NCBI GenBank assembly: GCA_913062655.1
Contig: CAJXXO010000136.1
Location: 1-7,087, forward strand
Direction of reading: 5' to 3'
Length of the DNA: 7,087 nt
DNA from: an uncultured Bacteroidota bacterium
Lineage (GTDB): Bacteria; Bacteroidota; Bacteroidia; Chitinophagales; S012-47
Made by a program: the position numbers and the translations under genes. This document shows positions 1-5,596 of the stretch, in pieces. Numbering within the stretch: the stretch's first letter is position 1; every line of letters starts with the position of its first letter. Below the pieces are notes generated by a model that made no database searches, had not been told where the DNA came from, and saw only the letters and a list, made by a program, of their open reading frames with translations.

Positions 1-1
1 C

Positions 2-29
2 TCCACTTTTGCATCTAGGCAAAAGTGGA
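2..29. other. 11-bp perfect inverted repeat (hairpin)
   Basis: Positions 2-12 (TCCACTTTTGC) are exactly complementary to 19-29 (GCAAAAGTGGA), with a six-base loop at 13-18. The hairpin lies about 80 bases beyond the stop codon of the minus-strand secreted-protein gene, so it could end that transcript. On the minus strand, however, the T-run comes before the stem rather than after it, so it is not a textbook intrinsic terminator for that gene. It may instead belong to a gene left of the window or be a dispersed repeat. Next to it, 33-49 holds imperfect five-base tandem units (AGCGC, AGCGA, AGCGA). GCGAAG at 39-44 is also complementary to CTTCGC at 72-77. The symmetry is certain; the role is not. 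Confidence 0.5.
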
Positions 30-108
30 AAAAGCGCAGCGAAGCGAGCAAAATAGATGTTAGAAAACATACTTCGCCTTTATGCGAGCTAAGTGGGTAA
101 CCCTAAGA

Positions 109-1929
109 TTATAGTTTAACCACTTTTCTTACCCACTCAAAGGTATTACCGTGGATTTTAAGGAAGTATATTCCTTCTTCTAATGACGCTATATTGATCT
201 GACTCCGTTGATCCATCAAGCGGTGGCTCAGTATTCTCTCTCCCAAAATGGTATAGATGTCCACTTGAACGGATGGGTCAATCATCATATGCCCAAAATC
301 AATAGTAAGGATATCAGTCGCAGGATTAGGATATACCCTTATCGTGGATCTCGATAATTCATCCGTACCTACATTGAATACCACTTCCACCCAATAATTG
401 AATTGAGAAGTTCCGTCCTCTGCCGTAACGGTGTATTGAACAGGTTGGGTGAAGTCTCTTGGTTCTCCAATGGCGGGGGATATACCACTTGCACTAGCCG
501 TTATCGCAATGGAATCAGGAGCAATGTTGGTCACATCCGATCCAACGGGCATTTTTACGGTTATCTCCTGATTGATGGTATCTACTATTGAAGAAAGCAT
601 ACCGGGCAGGCTGAAATAGTAGATTTTTGCCATGGTATCGGGTACATAGGGCCATGTTCTTATCAATCGAAATGGCATCTCTAATACGGCATTGGTGACC
701 GGATCTCTTCCCTGGCTTTCCTTGATATAGTTAATCGTATAGGGCAAAGTGCCAAAGTTGGCTGTAGATGCCATGCTCCATGGGGTCCACAAGTATCCAT
801 GATAGATCGCTGAATCGGCAGGTGAATCAAATTGAGGTCCGGGGATCTGCGTTAGATTCACACCATCATAGACATAAAATTTTTTGCCCACATTTTTGAA
901 GAGGCAAATAATGATGGGCGCTTCACCGTCCACATCTATGAACCCGGCAGCACTTAGGGTATCACTAGCCGTAAAAGGATAGAGGTCGGTAGCCACATAG
1001 CTGTCTCTGGCCAAGCTCAATCTAGGTCCATTGGGACCGCTGGCCTCCGAATGCAGGAAGTAAAAGTGACCTTGATCATCTGTGGAGATATCCCATCCCC
1101 AATAGGAGGTAGGAAAATCCGGTACTAATACTTGCGGTGTAGCCGTGCTCCACGATCCATTTACTTGCTTTAAGAGCACAAACTCGTTAATGGAGGCATT
1201 ATTGGTTTGCTTGCGATAGAGGAGAAAAATATCTCCCGAGGGTTCCTGGCCGACACTCGCAAACCAGGCCGTACCCCTATCTATAGCGATTGAGTAGCCA
1301 TAAATTTGGTTGATGCTACCCCATGTATTGGTAGAGGTGTTGAAAATGATCTCATGGATATATCCCCCATAGGTCCACCATCCCCTTTGATGCAGGTAGG
1401 CTCTTATATCGCCCGAATTGTCCACAAAAATTGCAAAGGGAAGCAAGCCATTATTGGTTGACGTTGGAGGCGCAAGTGTTGACTTTGTCCAGGTTCCCGG
1501 AGCTGTTTCTACCAGCGCATAGGTTGCGTGCCTGAAGTAATTATAGGTGCTCAAAACGCTACCATAATTATAGTACGGATTGATACCATAAATAATCACC
1601 CGCTGTCCGCCAGGGGTAGTGGTTATAAAAGCACTATGGTAATCCCCTTCATCACCTGAAGTTATAGTATGTTTTGTCCATGTCGACCCTGAATCAACCG
1701 ATTCATAGAGGAACAACTCATAGTTTTCAATGGATAAAATTGAAATTCGATTATTGGAATCTATACACGACATATACTCACCATACTCCGCAAAACTACA
1801 AGCAGGTGCAGTAGTATATTGTGCGGTGGAGTCTAAAAGGAAGACATCTCCTTTTATGATTTGTGCATGTAATGAAGGGTTAACTAGGTGTACTAGAAGC
1901 AAAATGAATAAAACAGTAACATTTCTCAT
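109..1929 (-). CDS. Secreted beta-propeller-like protein with DUF5018-like domain and T9SS type A sorting domain
   Basis: This 606-residue protein starts at an ATG (CAT at 1927-1929) and ends with TAA. Residues 1-22 form a signal peptide: basic MRN, a leucine-rich core, and probable cleavage after LHA before Gln23. Residues about 30-430 look like a beta-propeller. There is an Asp-box at 77-84 (S-V-D-S-G-S-T-W), and tryptophans at 84, 147, 203 and 260 recur every 56-63 residues in G/N-x-x-W turns. Gly173, Gly232 and Gly287 repeat at similar spacing before hydrophobic strands. Residues 435-516 resemble the Ig-like DUF5018 domain (residues 492-504 include DFTQPVQYTVTAE). Residues 527-606 are a T9SS type A domain, with RVYPNPATD at 531-539, a GIYFLKI strand and the ending KVVKL. 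It is inferred to cross the inner membrane by Sec and the outer membrane by T9SS, ending outside the cell or anchored on it. Ligand or enzymatic activity is unknown; sialidase-like folds share Asp-boxes, but I see no catalytic set. The gene looks more AT-rich than the transporters. Confidence 0.9.
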   Translation of the reverse strand: MRNVTVLFILLLVHLVNPSLHAQIIKGDVFLLDSTAQYTTAPACSFAEYGEYMSCIDSNNRISILSIENYELFLYESVDSGSTWTKHTITSGDEGDYHSAFITTTPGGQRVIIYGINPYYNYGSVLSTYNYFRHATYALVETAPGTWTKSTLAPPTSTNNGLLPFAIFVDNSGDIRAYLHQRGWWTYGGYIHEIIFNTSTNTWGSINQIYGYSIAIDRGTAWFASVGQEPSGDIFLLYRKQTNNASINEFVLLKQVNGSWSTATPQVLVPDFPTSYWGWDISTDDQGHFYFLHSEASGPNGPRLSLARDSYVATDLYPFTASDTLSAAGFIDVDGEAPIIICLFKNVGKKFYVYDGVNLTQIPGPQFDSPADSAIYHGYLWTPWSMASTANFGTLPYTINYIKESQGRDPVTNAVLEMPFRLIRTWPYVPDTMAKIYYFSLPGMLSSIVDTINQEITVKMPVGSDVTNIAPDSIAITASASGISPAIGEPRDFTQPVQYTVTAEDGTSQFNYWVEVVFNVGTDELSRSTIRVYPNPATDILTIDFGHMMIDPSVQVDIYTILGERILSHRLMDQRSQINIASLEEGIYFLKIHGNTFEWVRKVVKL

Positions 1930-1959
1930 CCTAGTTAATTGAAGTATGAAAAGAACGGA

Positions 1960-1982
1960 TACACCTTGCAGGGGTAGGTGTA
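1960..1982 (-). promoter_or_regulatory. Candidate 5' leader hairpin of the secreted-protein gene
   Basis: Positions 1960-1966 (TACACCT) and 1976-1982 (AGGTGTA) are perfectly complementary and leave a nine-base loop at 1967-1975. The hairpin lies 30 bases upstream of the ATG at 1929, inside the presumed leader of that minus-strand transcript. It could affect translation or mRNA stability. Alternatively the same dyad could be an operator. It is too small and simple to match a known riboswitch class. The pairing is seen directly; any regulatory role is inference. Confidence 0.3.
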
Positions 1983-2029
1983 AGTAAATAGTTATTGATG
2001 AGAGATTTGATGATACTAATCATCTTCAA

Positions 2030-2037
2030 CAAATAAA
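2030..2037 (-). promoter_or_regulatory. Possible Bacteroidota -7 promoter box
   Basis: Read on the minus strand this is TTTATTTG, seven of eight matches to the Bacteroidota -7 consensus TAnnTTTG. It would start transcription around position 2023-2025 and give the secreted-protein gene a leader of about 95 bases containing the 1960-1982 hairpin. A TTG lies upstream, but at 14 bases it is closer than the usual spacing for the -33 element. A GATGAT/ATCATC dyad at 2009-2024 sits just inside the predicted transcript start. Weak evidence. Confidence 0.2.
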
Positions 2038-2123
2038 AGTGACCGTTTACCCAAGCAGGATAGCCGCAGATAGGATGGGAAAAGCCTTTTTATTGTTAAT
2101 TATACCTTTAGGTCCTTGCTGCC

Positions 2124-2492
2124 CTAATGCCTTAAAAGCCAAAGGATACGGTCATAGGAAAGCAGATAGTGCAGCGCCACTGCCGCACCAAAGACAATAC
2201 TAATTGAGACAAATCCACCGCTGTACAGGGACCATACGCCAATGGTGAAGATGCCGATTTCAATTAGCAAACGAATAACACCCGGGGTAACGATGGGGGC
2301 ATGGCCAGCACGACTGGGGTCATTGGGCACGGCAAAAACACCCCAAATGATGGCTAGTACAAGGGGCAGACCAATAGCTAAAACAAATCGGAGCCAATGG
2401 TCACTTTGTTTCCAGCCCCACAGTCCAAGGGCGAAGAGAGCGCAAAGCTCTAATAGAAAACGAAAGGTGAGATTGATCGGATGTGCACCCAT
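2124..2492 (-). CDS. YrdB family protein (DUF2568), small integral membrane protein
   Basis: This 122-residue protein starts at ATG (CAT at 2490-2492) and ends with TAG. It appears to have four membrane helices at about residues 8-26, 34-53, 70-90 and 92-112. Family-like features are the opening NLTFRFLLELCALFALGLWGW (first helix region), a WGVFAVPNDPSRAG loop at about 50-63, and IRLLIEIGIFTIGVWSLYSGG in the third helix. This pattern matches the YrdB/DUF2568 family known from Bacillus and many other bacteria, and the length is typical. The family has no established function. No Shine-Dalgarno sequence precedes the start; the upstream bases (AATAAAAGTCCACT) are A-rich, as is common in Bacteroidota. 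It is divergent from the SulP gene and 194 bases upstream of the secreted-protein gene on the same strand. I would not call those two an operon without expression data. Confidence 0.85.
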   Translation of the reverse strand: MGAHPINLTFRFLLELCALFALGLWGWKQSDHWLRFVLAIGLPLVLAIIWGVFAVPNDPSRAGHAPIVTPGVIRLLIEIGIFTIGVWSLYSGGFVSISIVFGAAVALHYLLSYDRILWLLRH

Positions 2493-2819
2493 AGTGGACT
2501 TTTATTTATGCACTTGGCACCTGGCGATTTTATACAGGCGGTAAAAAGAGGGTGGTGTGGCCGCAAGATACCTAGCCGATGCTGGAAAGCCAATAGGGCG
2601 AGGTGCAACAGAGGGCAAACCTTGCGACTATTTCAATACCTGATACATGCTGGTACAACCAAGAAGAGCGGCTGCGGCACCTATTTTTGCCCTCAATTAC
2701 CCGGTACCGCAAGGGTAGAAGAATGGACGACAACAGTGAAGGGTGCTCGCGATGGATGGCCCTACCGCCAGACGAAAACTTACTAAAATCACCGATTAAT
2801 CCTTGGCGATGTTTAATCT
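2493..2819. other. 327-bp divergent intergenic region, no convincing gene
   Basis: This region separates the start of the YrdB-like gene from the start of the SulP gene and must hold promoters for both directions. Several frames stay open across it (about 2481-2786 and 2603-2902 on plus, 2572-2850 on minus). Their translations are rich in Arg, Cys, Trp and Ser, resemble no family I know, and overlap each other, so I treat them as chance. A perfect TAnnTTTG match lies at 2682-2689. A short TACCC/GGGTA dyad at 2698-2702 and 2713-2717 follows it. A decayed gene cannot be excluded. Confidence 0.5.
2682..2689 (+). promoter_or_regulatory. Possible Bacteroidota -7 promoter box for the SulP gene
   Basis: TATTTTTG is an exact match to the Bacteroidota -7 consensus TAnnTTTG. 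Transcription would begin near 2695, giving the SulP mRNA a leader of about 125 bases. No clear TTG -33 element lies at the expected distance upstream, and an exact match would occur by chance in a region this size fairly often (roughly one in twelve per strand), so support is modest. Confidence 0.25.
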
Positions 2820-4421
2820 TTGCTTTCCGAAGTGAAGAACAAACCACCATATCAGCTCCCCCAAAACGGTTGGGCCGGTCTGCGTGCGCATTGGCGGTCT
2901 GATCTATCGGCCGGGTTCAGTGTGTCGCTGATTGCTTTGCCCTTGAGTCTGGGTATTGCTTTTGCCTCTGGTGTACCACCGATAGCCGGGTTGATCACCG
3001 CCATTGTTGGAGGCATGCTCGCCTCTCGATTGGCCGGTACGTTTGTCACCATTAGCGGGCCGGCTGCCGGTCTGATTGTCATCACCCTGGGGGCTGCGGA
3101 GTCGCTGGGCGGTGCAGGCGCAGAGACGGGGTATGCCGGTTATCCCCATGCCTTGGGGGCTATCCTTATTGGAGGGGCGCTGGTGGCGCTGTTTGGGCTG
3201 CTCAAAGTGGGTAAAGTGGGGGATTATTTTCCTCCGGCTGCTGTACATGGTATGCTGGCGGCCCTTGGTGTCATTATCATGATCAAGCAGATCTTTCCGG
3301 CCTTGGGCGTGGCTTCACCGGACGGTTCTTTGCTGGTCGTTGCCACCAAGATCCCGGCTGCCTTGTTAACGGCAAGTGGATATGCCTTGGCCGTTTCCCT
3401 GATTACCCTGGCTATACTGATAGGGCATCCTCGTCTCAAGTGGAAGGTCTTCCGTTTCGTTCCCGCGCCCTTATGGGTGTTGCTGGTTACCATTCCCTTT
3501 GCACAGTTGGTGGCGCCCCAGCAACTGGAGATGGTCGCGATGCCGAAAGAGCTGCTGGGTGAAGGCGGCATCCAGTGGCCCTCGTTTGCCAGGATCGGTG
3601 AAATGGCCTTTTGGATCGCGGTGGTGGGTGTGGCGCTGGTGTCGGGGATTGAAACCCTACTCAGTGCCAAAGCGGTGGATAGCCTTGATCCCTTTGAAAG
3701 GACGTCCAACCTGGACAAAGACCTCCTGTCCAACGGGGTAGGCTCAACTGTAGCAGCCGCCATTGGCGGCTTGCCCATGATCTCAGAAATTGTGCGTTCA
3801 TCGGCTAACGTAAGCCAGGGCGCTAAGACCCAATGGGCCAATTTCTTTCATGGCAGCTTTTTGTTGTTCTACCTCTTGGTGGGCGCCTTCCTGATCGAAA
3901 TGATACCCATTGCTGCACTGGCGGCTATTTTGGTCTTTACGGGTTTTAAGCTCGCTTCACCAAAAGCCTTTCAGCACATGTACCGGATTGGCTTACTGGA
4001 GCTGGAGATTTTCCTCATCACGCTGGTGGCTGTGTTGGCTACGGACTTGATCATCGGGATTGCTATTGGCATCATTAGCAAGTATGTAATCCTGCTTTTC
4101 AAAGGTGTCCCTGTTGGTAGCTTTTTCAAACTCTATGCGGAGGAAGTACCGGAAGAGGGGGGTGTACGATTGGCTTGTGCAAAGGCACTGGTATTTTCCA
4201 ACTACCTACCCTTGAAAGCGAAAATGGACAAGGCACTGCAGGCGCATGAGGCTGTTCTATTGGATGTAAAAGCCGTTACGTATATGGACCACACCGTAAT
4301 GGAGCACCTCAAACGGTACAGTGCTATAGCCGAAAAGCAGGGCAAGCAGGTGCTGATTGAGAACATTGAGGTGTTGCGACCGGTATCCGACCATCCCTTG
4401 GCTGCAAGAAGCAAGCGATAG
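2820..4421 (+). CDS. SulP family inorganic anion transporter with C-terminal STAS domain
   Basis: This is a 533-residue inner-membrane transporter of the SulP/SLC26 family, which moves sulfate, bicarbonate or other anions, often with Na+ or H+. The membrane domain covers about residues 25-425. The N-terminal signature is at 31-80: AGFSVSLIALPLSLGIA at 31-47, the PPIAG turn at 53-57 and TISGPAAG at 77-84. The conserved core is at 275-344, including SGIETLLSAKAVDSLDP, then GGLPMISEIVRSSANVSQGAK and the FFHG turn. A compact STAS domain spans about 445-530, with LDVKAVTYMDHTVMEHL at 481-497 and the closing SDHPLAAR at 523-530. The usual Asp-Ser of anti-anti-sigma STAS domains is Asp490-His491-Thr492 here, as I recall from this SulP subgroup. 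No ATG is available: an in-frame TAA at 2814 leaves TTG at 2820 or GTG at 2832 (MKNKPPYQLPQNG, 529 residues). The GTG looks equally or more natural. Related genes often neighbour carbonic anhydrases; none is in this window, so sulfate versus bicarbonate cannot be decided. Confidence 0.93.
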   Translation: MLSEVKNKPPYQLPQNGWAGLRAHWRSDLSAGFSVSLIALPLSLGIAFASGVPPIAGLITAIVGGMLASRLAGTFVTISGPAAGLIVITLGAAESLGGAGAETGYAGYPHALGAILIGGALVALFGLLKVGKVGDYFPPAAVHGMLAALGVIIMIKQIFPALGVASPDGSLLVVATKIPAALLTASGYALAVSLITLAILIGHPRLKWKVFRFVPAPLWVLLVTIPFAQLVAPQQLEMVAMPKELLGEGGIQWPSFARIGEMAFWIAVVGVALVSGIETLLSAKAVDSLDPFERTSNLDKDLLSNGVGSTVAAAIGGLPMISEIVRSSANVSQGAKTQWANFFHGSFLLFYLLVGAFLIEMIPIAALAAILVFTGFKLASPKAFQHMYRIGLLELEIFLITLVAVLATDLIIGIAIGIISKYVILLFKGVPVGSFFKLYAEEVPEEGGVRLACAKALVFSNYLPLKAKMDKALQAHEAVLLDVKAVTYMDHTVMEHLKRYSAIAEKQGKQVLIENIEVLRPVSDHPLAARSKR

Positions 4422-4511
4422 CAAGTGTACGGTGCAACGGTTTCATACAAGCCATCATTTTTTGATGTATAGGTAGTGCAGTAGATTGTAGCAACGCCAT
4501 CGCTTAGCATT

Positions 4512-5414
4512 ATGGGCTACCGTACGCTCCTGTACGTCATTGGATTTGTGCTGCTCTGGAACTCCGGTTTCATAGGGGCAGAGTATGGATTGCCTTTTGC
4601 GGGCCCTTTTACCTTATTGTTTTGGCGGTACCTCGGCTTAACGCTCCTGCTGTTTATCTACCTCCTGTTTAGCAATCGCCTACAGTGGGTGGGGTGGGCA
4701 CTAGCGGGTCCCCACATGTTGATTGGGGTACTGGCGCATGGGGTATGGCTAAGCTGCGTATTGCTGGCACTGGATCAGGCTGTACCGGCTGGTATTGTGG
4801 CGCTGGTGGTGGCGCTACAGCCGCTGGCCACCGGTGCCTTGTCGGGGCAGGTGACCGGTGAAACCACTGCCCGCCACCAATGGATAGGGTTGGGACTGGG
4901 CTTTTCGGGGGTGCTCCTCACTGTGCTGGCCAGAATAGATTTTGGCAATGCTGCCTCCATATTTGGCTACCTTATTCCTTTCGGCTCTGTTGTGGGGATA
5001 ACGGTAGCTACACTGATACAGCGACACCTTGAACTTCAGCCCGATGTGCCCAAGCTACCGCTTACACTTTCTCTCTTTTACCAAAGCCTGCCTACACTCC
5101 TTTTCCTGTCGCTACCGGCCTGGCTCGGGGAAGGGTTCACTACCCAATGGACAGCAGTGTTTATCTATACAGAATTGTGGTTGACGGTAGCCGTTTCCTT
5201 TGGCGCGTATGCCTTATTGTGGCTATTGTTGGAACGCTTGCCGGCTACACGGGTAGCCAGTCTCTTTTACCTGGGGCCACCGGTTACCCTGTTTTTGGCA
5301 TGGCTTGCCTTTGGGGACACCCTTCAGCGGATGGATGTGGTGGGATTGCTGGTCGTGTTGTCGGGTGTGTATTTCACGCAGAGACGAAAACCACTGGGCC
5401 ATCAAGGTAGTTAA
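4512..5414 (+). CDS. DMT superfamily permease (EamA family transporter)
   Basis: This 300-residue inner-membrane protein starts at ATG 4512 and ends with TAA. It has about ten predicted hydrophobic helices arranged as two EamA repeats, roughly residues 7-140 and 149-289, the normal size and layout for drug/metabolite transporters. Recognisable family features are LLWNSGFIGAEYGLPFAGPF near residues 14-33 followed by FWRYLGLTLLL, the VPAGIVALVVALQPLATGAL helix at 91-110, and in the second repeat LLLERLPATRVASLFYLGPP at 238-257 leading into a WLAFGDTL segment. The family exports small metabolites, amino acids or drugs; the substrate cannot be read from sequence. It lies 90 bases after the SulP gene on the same strand, so the two may share a transcript. 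Only a weak CATCA/TGATG hairpin (4453-4467) lies between them, and it is not a strong terminator. The short charged tail RRKPLGHQGS would face the cytoplasm. Confidence 0.92.
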   Translation: MGYRTLLYVIGFVLLWNSGFIGAEYGLPFAGPFTLLFWRYLGLTLLLFIYLLFSNRLQWVGWALAGPHMLIGVLAHGVWLSCVLLALDQAVPAGIVALVVALQPLATGALSGQVTGETTARHQWIGLGLGFSGVLLTVLARIDFGNAASIFGYLIPFGSVVGITVATLIQRHLELQPDVPKLPLTLSLFYQSLPTLLFLSLPAWLGEGFTTQWTAVFIYTELWLTVAVSFGAYALLWLLLERLPATRVASLFYLGPPVTLFLAWLAFGDTLQRMDVVGLLVVLSGVYFTQRRKPLGHQGS

Positions 5415-5474
5415 GGAAGTTATCAGGTATTTGGCCGTGGCTAATGGGTGGAGGGGCGGGGTAATTATCCTGTC

Positions 5475-5482
5475 TACGTTTG
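5475..5482 (+). promoter_or_regulatory. Possible Bacteroidota -7 promoter box for the Delta-60 repeat gene
   Basis: TACGTTTG matches TAnnTTTG exactly and lies in the 182-bp gap between the DMT gene and the next start, implying a leader of about 110 bases. No TTG -33 element is found at the usual spacing. A second, one-mismatch box, GACTTTTG, lies at 5564-5571 and would give a very short leader. Apart from these boxes I see nothing notable in 5415-5596. Confidence 0.22.
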
Positions 5483-5596
5483 CTTCCCTTGCCTATACCG
5501 GCCGTTCACCCTTTCAAAACGCACCTTCCCTAATAAGTACTCTGCTCATCCGGTAGTGGTCGTGACTTTTGTGGCGAACGCAAAACAATTACGATT

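Noticed and set aside
2702..2709. CGGTACCG palindrome in the divergent gap as an operator
   Set aside because: A single eight-base palindrome is common by chance, and no repeat of it or neighbouring regulator gene supports an operator.
2481..2902. Overlapping open frames in the divergent gap (about 2481-2786 and 2603-2902 on plus, 2572-2850 on minus)
   Set aside because: Translations are rich in Arg, Cys, Trp and Ser, match no known family, overlap each other and run into the start of the SulP gene. They look like chance open frames.
3224..3841. 205-codon open frame antisense to the SulP gene
   Set aside because: It lies entirely within a strongly supported SulP coding region. Long antisense frames are expected in GC-richer genes, and the translation shows no domain.
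4453..4467. CATCA-TTTTT-TGATG hairpin between the SulP and DMT genes as a terminator
   Set aside because: The stem is only five mostly A/T pairs and has no following T-run, so it is too weak to call.
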